DNA of 64,000 nucleotides from Chionoecetes opilio (Eukaryota > Arthropoda > Malacostraca > Decapoda > Majidae): contig JACEEZ010013517.1 in the NCBI GenBank assembly GCA_016584305.1, positions 30,001 to 94,000 on the forward strand. The letters run 5' to 3'. A model generated the notes under the pieces. It did not search any database, was not told the DNA's origin, and saw only the letters and a list, made by a program, of their open reading frames with translations. Both the position numbers and the translations under genes were made by a program. Shown here piece after piece: positions 9,399-21,352 of the stretch; the first letter of the stretch is position 1; the number at the start of each line of letters is the position of its first letter.

Positions 9399-11159
9399 TC
9401 CCCGCTGTGGGGAGTCACCGTGTCGTGTGGCGGGCTTGAAGCGTGGTTCCGACGGTGCACCTACTCTGGCGGCCTGCCTGCCATTGTTGGGTTTCGGTGG
9501 GCCGTCCGGCCTCGTGGACCAAGCGCTCCCCCTTTGTCAGGGATGAGCCCCGGGTTGTGATTTCCCCCCCTTTTTTTTTCAAAGGGCGATTGGGCCAGCC
9601 CTTTTTCCCGCTAGTTTCCCCCTTTTTTAACTTAGCCCGTACGGTTTCCCTGGGGGACCTGTATATCCCCCCCTTCCCCCCCCATTAATTATCCCCCCCT
9701 TTTTCCCCCGGGGGGAAATTTTCTTTGGGGGGGGTTGGGGGTAAACCCCCCGGGTTTAAATGTGGTAATCTTGGGCGGGGAAAAATTCCCTTGGCAAATT
9801 GGGTGCCAAAAATACAAAAAATTCTTTGTCCCCCTTTGAGTTTTACCCTTAAAACACTCCCCTCGGGGGGTGTCCAAAAAGAAAAAGAAGGGGTTTTTCC
9901 TTTAATTTCAAGCCTTTGCACCCACAACCCCCCTATTAAAAACAGCAGGGGCATTGAGAAGTAAAACGATTATAAAATTATACTATCCCTAAATTTCCCT
10001 TTTTTTAAATATAATCACAAAAAAAGAACTTTAAAGATGGGCAAAAAAAAAAAAAAAAATAGTTTTTGCAAAAAAATCTAAAGCAAAAAACCAAATTTTT
10101 TAAAATTTTTGACTTTGGGGAAAAAATTGTAAACATCCCAATACTTATTAGTAACAAAAAGAACAAAAGCAACCCTTTTAAACCCCCTACATAAAAAGCC
10201 AAAACAGCAACAAGGAGAAAACGAATTTTTCCATACAAAACCCAAAAAAATTAAATAAGCATTAAGGCAGCAGAAAAGACCCTTGATCATCCCCGAAAAA
10301 ACACAATTTGTTGTTGCCCAGAAGAAAAAAAAGAGAAGAAACCAAAGGGGGCAAAAGTTAGGGGTAACAATAAAAACAAAAAAAAAATTTTTAAAGATAA
10401 TTAAATTTTCAAAACCAAAAAATATTTAAACACTATAAATAAAAAGCAGTTTTTTAAAAAGCTTAGAGCATGCAAAAAAAGTGGAAAAACCATTATATAC
10501 ATGGAAAAAAGCAAAAACCCTGTGGTCTGCACAATGGGAAAAAGAGGCAGACCCCAAACCCAATATAAGGGAAAAAAAAAACAAAAAAAAAAATAAAAAA
10601 ATAAAATTTAAAAATTAAAAACTTCTTTTTTACAAAAAAGGGGAAAGGCATAGACTTAAACATTACTGGGGGAAAAAAGAGGGAAAATGAAAAAGAAAAA
10701 AAATAAAATGCAACCCGTGAAAAAAGGGCACCACAAGAAAATTAAAGCAAAAAAAAAATTAAAAAATTTAGAGAAATCTGGAAGGGGAAAAGAAAAAAAA
10801 CCCATTATGGGGGAAGGGGAAAAATGGGAGGAAAAAAAATTTTTTAAAAGCCCCCCAGGAAAAACAAAAAAGGAAAATTTAAAAAATTAAGGAAAGAAGA
10901 GAAAGGAGAAAAAAAACTTAATAAAATTAGAAGTAAAAAGGACTGAATTTTGAGGAAGGCAAAGCTGGCCCAAGAAAAAAAAAATTTTTGGGGGGAGAAA
11001 AAAAAAAAAAAAACCCCCAACCCCATTGGGGATTTGTTAAAAAAGAGGGAAATGGTAAAACAGGCAATATATAACATATGTGACAGTGCTGGAGCAAGGC
11101 TGCGTCCCCACAGGACGGGAAAAAAGAGCAGAGTGCCCCTAATACCAAAGGAGGAGGAA

Positions 11160-12560
11160 AAAAATAAGGAGGACATACCCAAATTATAGGCCCATAGCTG
11201 TCATAAAACATACTAGCCAAGGTTTTGAAATGACTAAAAAATGAGAAACGAAATTGTGATGAGGAAAAAAAGATGTTAAAAAGGGCAAAGTGGGTTCGGG
11301 AAAAGGGCGGGGAATGGTAAATAATATTGGAGTTGACAAGGATCTGTCATGTCCCCAAACATTATTTAATCTGTATTTAGGGGAACTCATCGGAAAATCG
11401 GAAGCCATAAAGGGTAGCAATTGGAGGAGAAAAGTTGGGAGTCTGGCCTAGCTGATGATGTAGTGCGAGGGCAGAAAGTAAGGTGAAATGGGGGATATTT
11501 TACACATAACAACAAGTGGGAAAGGGAAGGGGGACCTAAATTTAGTGAAATGAAATGTAAAGTCATAGAGTTTAACAGTGAAGGTGGGAGCAGTGGCTGC
11601 TTCAAAAATGTCCTAGAAAGTAGATAATACATATGTAAAAACTAGGAAATGGAAGTATAAAGGAAGGGAAGGCGTGAAAAGAAAAAGGGGTTAATAAAGG
11701 CAAGGCAAGGAGGATGTAGGCAATGATTATAAAGGGTGGTAAAGTCACTAAACAAGGAAGTGGGCCAGAGTTTTGGGAAGGGGGGTGGCTGAAACCCTAT
11801 TGTCTGTATGGGTAAAAAGTGCTCATACGGGGAAGGAGAATCTCCCTTTGGAAAAGGCTCGAAACAGTAGGCAGATGGGGTCTAGGACTTGTGGGAAAGC
11901 ACTGATGAAAAGGCCCCTAAGGGGAGACATGGATGGAGCACTTCGGGAAAAGGGAAAATTTAAAAGGAAAACTGGTGTTCCACAAAAAATGGAGCTTACT
12001 GAAGATAGATGGGCAAAGAAAAATCACGGGAAAAAATAGATCAAGTACCCCTGGAAAAAGGAACTAGAGAGGAAAGGAAAAAATGGAAAAAGATGGAGAT
12101 AAAGTATAAAAAAGAAATTGAGAAAAAAGGGGCTAGTTTAAATGGCAGGAGGGAATGGCAGGAAATAAAACGTTGCAGAGGTACAGGGGAAAAAAAACCG
12201 GGGGGGTGACCCTGGCTGTAGAATGGGGGGTAATTACTCTATAAAGCAAGAACAGCCCCCTTGAAGTCAAGGGAAAGGGAAAAAGGGAAACTGGGAAAAA
12301 AATTGTGCTACAGGTGGGGAGCGAAAAAAACTGTAGAACATGTCATTGTGGAATCAAAAGTATGAGTCAGGGGGAAAAAGCTTATGCGTCAATAGAAACA
12401 GTCCTAGGCAAGAGGGGGACGGGAGATGAAAAAAACGGGGCCCCTGTGTACGGTGTTGGGGCTGTATGGGGACAAAAAGGAAAACTAAAAGTATTGTAAA
12501 CCTCAAATGTTCCTAACGCAGTGCTGGGAGATAAAAACCACAAGAGACAATGAATTAGGT
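11160..12560 (+). pseudogene. degraded LINE reverse transcriptase, noisy copy
   Basis: On the plus strand, with many frameshifts, RT-like pieces appear in the correct order. They are KKGQSGFGKGRGMVNNIG (about 11275), a SCPQTLFNLYLGELIGKSEA block (about 11345-11400), ADDVV (about 11450, the catalytic YADD region), and NKLEVN/K..VIEF (about 11510-11570). A lysine-rich C-terminal part follows (about 11900-12180), then a possible EHVIVE.KKYE segment (about 12330-12360), a position where related LINEs carry a Cys/His knuckle. The A-rich stretch 10680-11160 may be its upstream part but is too noisy to read. No intact frame remains. Confidence 0.6.
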
Positions 12561-13869
12561 GTAATAAAAGGGTTGAAAGCTGTGAAAATGTCTTTCCCCC
12601 GGGTAAAATAAACAAGGGTTTTAACAAGTTTTGTTAACAAAGGGAGATAAGTGGAAGAGTACCTATGAAGCGATATAACGAAAAAGGTCACAAGAAGAAG
12701 AATGATGAGTCCTTTAAAAAAAAATCAAGCCCCTCCGGGGCCAAAAAAATTTTGCAGCCGTGCTATCAGCGGGGTGTGGTGTTTTAACACCTCCCTCCCC
12801 ATTTGCTGTAATTCCCATACGCAGCCTGTAGAGGTGTTTATAGGAGGCTTCTTATTGGGGCCCTGAGAATATGGAAAGTTTACACTTTTTTACTAAGCTA
12901 ACTTACTAACATAAATTTTGTACTATAAAGTATTGGTATTTGCTGATATTCTAGTAATTGAGAAGGAATGAGCTGTGGAAGGTGATGGGGTTTAAGCACG
13001 AACCGAAAGGTAAATGATGGCACCTTGAAAAAAGGGTTAAAGTGAGTACAAGGATATTAGTGTAAATAATGCTGGGGGTGTGAGAGGATGACCCCCTGAT
13101 AAAAAGGGAGGATATAGGGGTTGGAGTAATAGTGTGAAAAAAGGGAAAAATGCAAGAGTGAGACGACTGGTAGATATATGAAAATTTAAAAATCTTTACA
13201 AATTAATATGCAAAAAATATCCGATGATTTTATATCACTTAAAATCAAATTCATACATTGAGAGGCCAGCAAAATAATATTTCCCGAAATACTATACTTT
13301 TGGGGCATTTTTAGGCTTTGGGCATCCTGGTGCCCTTTAACCCTGTTTGCTGCTCCCCCTCTGTTGAAAAAAGCTTTTTTGTTTGTTAAATACATAATTT
13401 CAAAAATATTTTTATTATGTTCTGCAAGAAAAAGAGGTGAATTTGCATTTTGGAAGGAAATGTAAATGGTGATAGGAAATGGGTAAAGAAGATGAGGAGG
13501 ACTGTAGAAGTATAGTGAGGAGAAAGGTTGTTTGACAGTTTTAAAAGGATAAGAAAGAAAAAAGACAGTATCAAAAATAAACAAACACTAGCAAAATGGG
13601 ATTATGATATTTTAAGAAAGGGGAAATACTCGATAGTTTTTAAACCCTTACAGCTTTTGTAGGGTGAGGTCACTGGGGCTGCTGAAGAGGCACCATGGAA
13701 AAGGGAACAAGGCTCCCGGCACCACTGAAAACCACTCAGTTTATATCTTTCTGAGACTGTATACGGAAAATTTTTTGTACAAGGTATAATTACTCTCGAC
13801 CTTTTTAAAATTTATAAGTGAGACTAACATCATGCCAAAAAAGTTAACATTAAACTCTCAATACACCAT

Positions 13870-13985
13870 TTGCTGTGGCTGGCTGGGTGTGGTGGGGGGC
13901 TGTGGCTGTGGGTTATTGGGGGGAGGCTGTGGTGTGGCTTTATGTGGTGGAGGCTGTGGTGGGAACTGGGGGTTTTTGGCAGCAC
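13870..13985. repeat. GGCTGTGG-rich degenerate repeat
   Basis: G-rich tandem motif (GGCTGTGGYKGTGG) giving Gly/Cys/Trp-rich nonsense reading frames in all three frames. Could form G-quadruplex-type structure. Confidence 0.7.
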
Positions 13986-14369
13986 TCCAGGTGCTGCCTC
14001 ACATCAGTGTCAAAACAATCTGTCCCAAATATCAGTAATAATCCTGTACATATAATTAGAAAAATTGATATGTACCTGCCAATGCTAAAGCCATATAATT
14101 AAGAGAGAATTTTTTTTTTTTTTTGTCCAATACACTGATAAAAAGGGGTGGGAACCATTAATAAAAAAATAAATACACCCTTAATATAATGGGTTTTGAA
14201 ACTAATGCATAGTCTGTACAAACCACTGTGTCCTATTTCCGGTAGTAATGGTAGAGCTGTCCTCCCCTGCTTGCCACATTAGCCCCAAACTCCGCTGATG
14301 CTAATGGCGCTACAGAAAGAAAAGTAAAATAAAAGTTTTTAGAAGGTAACTACGTGCTTACAATACAAA

Positions 14370-14453
14370 ATATAATATTTTTTATATATTATATATATAT
14401 ATATATTAAAAATATTTTATATATATATATATATATAATAATATATATAAATA

Positions 14454-14491
<38 letters not shown>

Positions 14492-14538
14492 ATATATATA
14501 TATTATATATATATATATATTATATATATTTATATATA

Positions 14539-14583
<45 letters not shown>

Positions 14584-14595
14584 TATAATATATTT
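14370..14595. repeat. (TA)n microsatellite
   Basis: Over 200 bp of nearly pure TA dinucleotides with slipped A or T bases; low complexity. Confidence 0.95.
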
Positions 14596-15131
14596 AATCA
14601 CAAAACCCAAAAAAGGTTTGTCATGTACGAAAAACCCAAATTTTTAATGAGCTGACTGTACGAAACGACATGGTTTGTATAGGAAAAACTTTTTGGAGTC
14701 GAATTACTGGTGTCGAAACAAATTTTATACGCTGATCCAACTGACCCCACTCGACAATCTAACCTAACCTCCCAACCAAAAGTACCCACCCACCTAGCGG
14801 GGGGGTCCGCTCCCCTTGACCCCCGATAATCTAAACCCAACTTTCAAGAGGGGATCCACCCCCATCGCCCCCCGGAACATAACAGTATTTTACCTTCCTT
14901 AGCGGATACTAGACATCCTTGTCGGGGGCCCCATTCCCCCCAAGCTTTTTTTGAGTGAGGTGGGGAATTTTGGGATAACTAAATAATATCGAATATTTCC
15001 CGACACACTTGTTATCTGTGTATTCTGTCCATTACAACAAGTGTGGATAAAGGGGGTTTCACGTGTGCACGGGGACCCTTGATTTGGGCAGCCAGTTGAA
15101 CAGGCCGCCCATAGGCATGCATACCCAGCAA

Positions 15132-15530
15132 GTTTCGCGGTCGTTTTCAGAGACACTGACCATTTTTTCTTGGCCTACAATAGGGGTGTTCTAAAGGAGA
15201 TAGTTTTATTAGCCAAACCCAAAAAAAAAGGTTAATTTGGGTTAAGGTTAGGTTTGGTTTTTTATTAAAACCCTTTAAAGGTTAGGTTAGGTTCATTTAA
15301 AACCTTTAAGGGTTTGGTTGGTTTCATAAAACATAAGGTTAGGTTGGTTTTATTAAAATTTAAAACCCTTGGTTAGGTTTAATAAATTTTTTTTCATATT
15401 TTTTTTTATTTTGCGCAAAAAAAAACCCCTTTACCTTAGAACAAGCACCTATTTTAGGCCCAAGAAAAAATAGTCTGTTCTCTGAAAAAAGACCCCCGAA
15501 ACTCTCGTCCATTGCATTTAAAAAGGCGGC
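15132..15530. repeat. inverted repeat around GGTTAGGTT-type core
   Basis: The left arm (about 15132-15215) contains TTCGCGGTCGTTTTCAGAGA and TTTTCTTGGCCTACAATAGG. The right arm (about 15420-15530) contains the complement (CACCTATTTTAGGCCCAAGA, then CTGAAAAAAGACCCCCGAAA). Between them is a degenerate array of GGTTAGGTTxxxxTTAAAACCTTTAA units. A cleaner single-arm version of the same core plus right arm sits in the zinc-finger transposon at 54760-55045, so this is a dispersed family. Confidence 0.7.
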
Positions 15531-17166
15531 CCGTTCCACGGCGGCCCCCAATCAACTGTATCCCCGGGGACGGTAACGGGCTTATCTAGTTTCTTTTTTT
15601 TTTCGCCAGCACGGGGGCAGGCTTGACTACCTTGAGCCCTTTAGAGTTAGACATACCCATGAAGCTTAAGAGCAAGGGGGGGGAGCGCTCATAAAGGGTA
15701 GCTCTTTTTTTAAGGATATTTGGTCACTCGGATTTTTCTTATTGACTCAAATATCCTTTAAAAAGACACTTACATACCTTTAGTCTTTCGGGAACAAAGC
15801 ACCCCACTCCAGGGTGTTTCGTCTTTCTTGTCACCACACACAGTAGCAAAAAGCGAGAGGCGGGGGGCGGCATTCTTTTCGTCTTTGGTGTCGTAGCCAG
15901 TGGGCCTTTGGGTTGTTTGTTTACATTCCCCCAAGAGGCGACGGTACGCCATTAAAGGGGCCAGCAAGGCATAGGAGGGATTTTCTGCTTACATAGGACT
16001 CCACCTTCCTTGTCCTCTATATCCCCTTGGGCTCCGTGGTGGGTGGGGCATGGGGAAGTGAAGTAAATTTGTTTTTTGAGTCAACAATTAATTTTCCCCC
16101 CCCTCCTCTCTCCCGACGCCCCTTGCCTCACTTCTCTCATTGAATCCCCTCACATTGCCCCTTGGCGCCTTTCCAGGCCCACGTGGCAGAAGCGGGGGGA
16201 CCGCCCTTCCCCCTCAGCTCCCCGGTCTCGCGGTCCCCCCCCAAACAAGGGAGCAGACAGGGATTTGGGGACGAGCCTGGCCCTCCGGGGAAAATTCTAC
16301 GTTGGACACCTTCTTGTCCAAACGTGTCCCAGGCCTTTTAAAACCCAAGATTAAGATATTTTCAAGGGTTATGGTGTGGTTTTGCCGCATCCGTCTTTTT
16401 TATGAGACAAAAGGACATCAAATAGGGGCTACATAAAAATTTTTTCTCGGCAGATGATGCTTCCTCTGCTTATGAGAACCACAAAGATGGAAATTGGAGC
16501 GAGACTTCAAACCCCAAATCGTTCGCTCGTAAATTTTGGGGACGGGGCCCCCAGACTACTCCCCAACACTTTTTAGAAACTAAAAACATCTATCCACCGC
16601 CGCCATAGCCCACCCCTACTTGGGACTGGGTATTATAAGGAAAAGGGGGCACTTTTTCCTTTCGGCGCGGTAATTGGAAAAAGAAAATTGAATGACCCGG
16701 AAGGCCACCGAAAAGGGATGGCAAGGGGTTTAATCCGAGCCAAGGGCCTTACTCAGGTCGGGGGCTCTTTTCCCCATGCCCCTCACCAAGACAGATTTTG
16801 ATCCAAACAAACCTCATCCCAAATTTAAAACCAGCAAAGGGGTAGTCTACAACTACGACCTCTTTTAGTTTTTTGGAGGCAAAATACTAAACATGTGCCC
16901 CCCGGGAAAAAGTTTTAAAAAGGGCTAAAGGGCAGGGGAAGCAAAAAAATGACATTTTACCTGCTAGGATAAGCCCCCCGACCCTCAGGATCGGTCCCCA
17001 GTCTTCAGGATAAAAACCCTTTTTCACCGCCTTATGCGTGCTAGAGTGCTACCTTTGGGCAGGTAAAAAAAAATTGTAAATCCCCCCTGCTTGGTCCTGT
17101 CGGCGTGGGTGCCCATGCCACAGTGACTACGGGCAACTCCTAATGCTTCCACCTGCCGTGTTGATC

Positions 17167-17167
17167 A
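17167..17167. other. ambiguous base (N)
   Basis: Single N in GATCANTAGG. Sequence quality changes sharply here from error-rich to clean, so it likely marks a join or polishing boundary. Confidence 0.8.
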
Positions 17168-17934
17168 NTAGGATTTTGAAACAGTTTCTTGAAAATTGAA
17201 TGTGACCAAAACTTATGGAGTTGGAGCGAGTTGAAGCAAAATAAGCAAGAAATAATGTTTATACACTCTTTTACTTTCCTTCAATTATCTTAATATTAGT
17301 GTAGTCTTACTGTAATTTTTTTATGCTCATGATATACAGCAATGTATTATGAACACGATGGTAGGCTCAGCTTTCATAAATATTATCTGGTAGCTTGGTT
17401 ATATCGGGTAGGAATACATTTCAATGCACTGAAAACCTAAAAGTCTGCCTACTCCTGTGATAGTCAGTCATGACTTTATTTTTTACCCTATTGAGTTATG
17501 AATGACGTGTTGTTGTTGAACAATCACTGCCTGATTTACTGATGCAAACAAAATAGGTCTATCTTGTGTAAGAGATGAGTAAAGCCAAGAAATATGAATA
17601 TTTTTCTGAGGCAACGCAAGGGTTTTGGGTTGCAGCGAGGCAAGTACCATCCCCATCGCCACCCAGCCCGAGTCTATCAGCCAATCAGCGACGTCCTTAC
17701 AAACTCGACTAGGCAACGAGCAGCTCCCAAGAATCCAGCTTAAGTGAATAGACTATAGTATCGTGGACAAACTCAAATTAATATTTTTAAAGTTATGTAC
17801 TGTGTTTATTGATATAATTTAATGAAACTTTATCTGTATAAGTACCATCATGTGCACAACTTTCAGTAAAAAATGAGCATCCTAGCTCAATTAGGGAATA
17901 AAAGTTGCATCGTAAGCGGAGTGACGTCCTTAAG

Positions 17935-18057
17935 GCAACTGCAAGCAAAAGGAATTGAACATTTGATTACACAAAGCAAGATGGCATGAGGCACGGTGCC
18001 CCTACCCCCATACGTCCTCGAGCAACGAGTACTTCCTCAGTACTTACCTGTTACAAG
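17935..18057 (-). repeat. dispersed repeat, left half, split by Tigger
   Basis: AAGGCAACTGCAAGCAAAAG through CTCAGTACTTACCTGTTACA. The first ~100 bp recur at 20535-20640. The last part (AGTACTTCCTCAGTACTTAC) is the complement of 32330-32365. It continues after the Tigger at 19170. The 17168-17930 stretch before it holds no gene that I recognise. Confidence 0.75.
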
Positions 18058-18059
18058 TA

Positions 18060-19050
18060 CAGTAAAAACCTCTCATATTCGGAAAAATTGGGCCAAGGAG
18101 TGGTCCGAGTAATGCAAGGATCTGAATAATGGGGGGATTATATATATAAAAAAAAGTCCTACGTCTGGCAGCCGGCAGCAGTATCATGATGGCGGAGATT
18201 TCCTCCGCCTTCTTGGTGTTGTTTGTAGGGCTGCGAGGACCCCTTGAGGAGCCCTATGATCCCTGGTGATATCCTATGATGCTATCACAGGCGTGGTAGC
18301 TGACCTGTCTTCTTCAGGAAGGCACAGGTGAGGCGGATGACAGCGTGTTGTCCTGAGAGGTAGGCAGGGCGCCAGGCGGGGCAGGTCGCTTGCCAGCAGG
18401 GTGGGCAGAGCTTTACGTTATTACTAGTTATTATATATCGTAGTTATTATGGTGAGCTGTTATATACATGTGTCATTATTTAGGTCAGTGTAGTACCACG
18501 TGTCACCTTAAATAAGGGTTATTTAAAGGTGTTGAGGTGGCGGGGTAGCCAGTGACGGGGAAACATTCTTGCCGCGGCCACCCCGTAACACTAACGGAAA
18601 AAGTGTGCATGTGACACGACCTTTAAAGGCTGTGTCAAACGTCTTGTTGACTTGTGATTGGTCGAGAAGTTTTAGAAACAGTTTGACATTGGCTGGTGAG
18701 TGATGACAAGTTTGATGACGTCATTACTCGTCCAAGGCAGTCACGCCTTCCTACCTGTTAACTACCTAACAAGGGAGGCTTACTGGATAGTGGATACGGT
18801 AGTAAGGGCAGGTACTATCTAGGTGGTGGGAGTGCGGGAGGTAGCTGGAGATACCACCTCCATTGCTGGATCTGGGTCCAAGGCTCAATGGCCTCAGATC
18901 ACTCGCCAATACAACATTTCGACACAACAAAGAAACCACAATTACAGTATACAAAGTATATGCTCAGTGATGGATCATAAATGCTCTGCCTGGCTGCCTG
19001 GGCCTCTAACCTCCCTGACTCACATCATGACACCCTACCTACCCCTAAAA

Positions 19051-19094
<44 letters not shown>

Positions 19095-19167
19095 ATTAAA
19101 AAAAGGAGGAGGTCCGAATAATGTCGAAGTCCGAATAATAAGGGTCCGAATACGAGAGGTTTTACTG
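18060..19167. mobile_element. non-autonomous Tigger-like element
   Basis: The element is 1108 bp. It starts CAGTAAAAACCTCTCATATT and ends with the complement of CAGTAAAACCTCTCGTATTC. TA target duplications lie at 18058-18059 and 19168-19169. No transposase reads through. An AT/AAT microsatellite lies at 19050-19095. The undisturbed target is present in the window: the complement of about 32300-32345 reads straight through CTTACCTGTTACAAG-TA-TTTCAAATACC, which is the two flanks joined with one TA. Confidence 0.9.
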
Positions 19168-19169
19168 TA

Positions 19170-19290
19170 TTTCAAATACCATAAGACATTCAAATCAACT
19201 AATCTTTCCACACGCTCTGATGTTTACGTCTCACCGCTGAGGCTGCCGCCAACAGTGCCATCTATCGTCAGCTAGTGTTGATGTATCATT
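19170..19290 (-). repeat. dispersed repeat, right half, split by Tigger
   Basis: TTTCAAATACCATAAGACAT through GCCAACAGTGCCATCTATCG. It is the complement of about 32183-32310 (CGATAGATGGCGCTGTTGGC .. TTATGGTATTTGAAA). Confidence 0.8.
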
Positions 19291-19562
19291 TACCACCAGG
19301 CTGTCACACACGTATCACAAGCTCTTTTCAGTCCTAGAAATTATCACCTATGGCAAATTCATCAAAACGATTTACTAATAATATCGCATACAAGCTAAAA
19401 GTTGTACGATACACCAGATAACAGAAAGACACTTTGGGGGGAGAGGCGGTGAGAGGAGAGGCCCCGAGCACATGGCTGGCCTACAGTGGCCGTGCGGTGA
19501 TGTAAACAAAGGGCATTACCTCCCCTGTAAACGCGGTACACTCACACTTACTAATCTCTTTT

Positions 19563-19760
19563 TTGAGGGCTGGGAAAGTGATTGATGGTGTTCATCTGTC
19601 AGACTATGTCCTCCAGATGTTGGACTCTGGATCTATTCCTCGTTACATTGAAAAATGTAAGAAAATAGGGAATATAGATCCATATAACATACCGCGGCAC
19701 AAATGGAAGGACATCACAACTCTGCTTGGTGGCGATCTTCCAGGCTTATTATGCCAGTGA
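19563..19760 (+). pseudogene. repeat-borne ORF of unknown family
   Basis: The open frame encodes a peptide starting MRAGKVIDGVHLSDYVLQML and containing SGSIPRYIEKCKKIGNIDPY, PRHKWKDITTLLGG and a terminal DLPGLLCQ. I do not recognise it. A diverged, frameshifted copy lies on the minus strand at about 27690-27870 (PRYIEKCKEIGNM... and a final SRLIS). It is therefore a dispersed repeat sequence rather than a unique host exon, although the peptide looks like a genuine former coding region. The surrounding sequence (19290-19560 and 19760-20530) shows no other gene. Confidence 0.5.
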
Positions 19761-20534
19761 TATATACCACTACCTTGTGAGCTTGAAAAGTATATTTAAT
19801 CACTCTACCCATGTCTACAATTCTTAAAGACTAGTCAATTCGCACTGCAGTTTAATACACAGCTTAAGCACTGCAAACATAGTAATAATAATGAGCTGTA
19901 ACTATTACTGTGTGTGTGAGAGGAACGGTGACTGTGGTGTGCGGGAGCGGAGGCCGGCGGAGAGAGCCTCGCCCAGTCGCTTACACAACCAGTGAGTACT
20001 GAGGGTGGCGCGCTTGCTTATACCCCGATTGATGATGATATTTATTTAGTTAACGCTAATGTATGCATGGTGCTAATTAATTTATCAGAAAACTAAATTA
20101 ATCAATGAAAGCTAATACAAATCCGCTTCTACTAATGCAGCCCATTAACTCTTATAAAAATCCTGCCTGCGCCACCACGGGCGAGGGCCAACCATCACAG
20201 CTCTAGAGTGCAGGGCCTACCATCCCACCCCTGGAGGTCACTGCCTAACGGCGCTATATGACCCCCCCCCCCCCGAAGAAAAAAAGAAGAAGCGTACAAA
20301 GCAGTGCGAAACTCTGGGAGATAATGCGCGAAAGTCGGGATGGTAAGAATTTAGGACTCAGCGCGAAACTCGAGGATTGCGAAACTTGGATAGCGTGAAA
20401 CGCGGGAGGGTACTGTAGTTCGAATTAGAGAGGGTTTACTGTAAATGCCATGTTATCAATTAGTCTACCTCTGCCGAGAAGCTTACTTTAGGATGTAAAA
20501 AAGAAGAAAATTGTATGTAGTTGGTTTAGACGGT

Positions 20535-20640
20535 TAGTTTTAAGGCAACTGCAAGCAAAAGGAATTGAACGCTAGATTACACAAAGCAGGATGGTATGGG
20601 GCAACGGTGCCCCTACCCCCAGACGTCCCTCCAGCAATGA
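20535..20640. repeat. second copy of the 17935 repeat
   Basis: TTTTAAGGCAACTGCAAGCA through GGTGCCCCTACCCCCAGACG, about 90% like 17935-18030 in the same orientation. Just upstream, GAGAGGGTTTACTGTA (about 20429-20444) resembles a Tigger terminus. Confidence 0.7.
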
Positions 20641-20781
20641 AAAGTCCTATTTCTTAGTCCATTGCTTGGGCTCCTGTCTTCCCTGTCCTGAGTCTCTCTA
20701 ACCCTTGCCTTCCTCTCCTGACCATCAATTTCCCTCTCCCTTTCTTTCCCCTTGTTCCTTCCATCCCATATCAATACTTAC

Positions 20782-20980
20782 AAATCACCATCAAGATGAA
20801 GGATCCCACAATCATGAGGATAGTCTGCACAAAGTCCGTCCATACCACAGCTGTCAGGCCGCCGGCGATGGTGAATACAGCGGCAATGACAAGCAAGAAA
20901 AGGATACTCAGATAGAGCCACTCGGGACTGTTCTTATTGAGGGCCAGTTGGATGAAAAGAGCGCCTGCGTACAGGTCAGC
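20782..20980 (-). CDS. SLC5 sodium/glucose cotransporter-like, exon (TM4-TM5 region)
   Basis: Sodium/solute symporters of the SGLT group move sugar into cells with Na+ across the plasma membrane. This 199-bp exon starts after a CTCTCCCACAG acceptor (20981-20982) and ends at a GTAAGT donor (20776-20781). It encodes ADLYAGALFIQLALNKNSPE, a hydrophobic segment, then IAGGLTAVVWTDFVQTILMI and VGSFILMVI. That matches the SGLT signature ADxxxGAxFIxxAL..TITGGLAAVIYTDTLQT..VGS. The ALNKNSPEWLYLS stretch is a few residues longer than in human SGLT1. It joins in phase 0 to the exon at 21353-21516 and ends in phase 1. The remaining C-terminal half of the protein must lie below 20782 and was not found. 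Confidence 0.93.
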
Positions 20981-21024
20981 CTGTGGGAGAGAAAGCAGGC
21001 CAAACGTAATGACTGCAGCCAATA

Positions 21025-21312
<288 letters not shown>

Positions 21313-21352
21313 TGCACACAACAATAGGGTACCATATTAAAAGGTGACTCAC

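Larger units (their letters stand above)
9545..17167. other. low-quality assembly block, degraded repeats, ends at an N
   Basis: From about 9545 the sequence changes character. There are long runs of C, G, A and T with homopolymer-type errors, and every recognisable coding trace is broken by frequent indels. A single N sits at 17167. Apart from the features listed separately (LINE traces, G-rich repeat, AT repeat, inverted repeat) I see nothing I can support here. Segments 12560-13860 and 15560-17166 hold no recognisable gene. Missing SLC5 exons could be hidden in this block. Confidence 0.75.

Noticed and set aside
13832..14102. Glycine-rich small protein
   Set aside because: Open in three overlapping frames across a G-rich repeat in low-quality sequence. 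No start context or conserved feature.
16076..16436. Pro/Arg-rich overlapping frames
   Set aside because: In the error-rich block, two overlapping frames of similar quality, no recognised domain.
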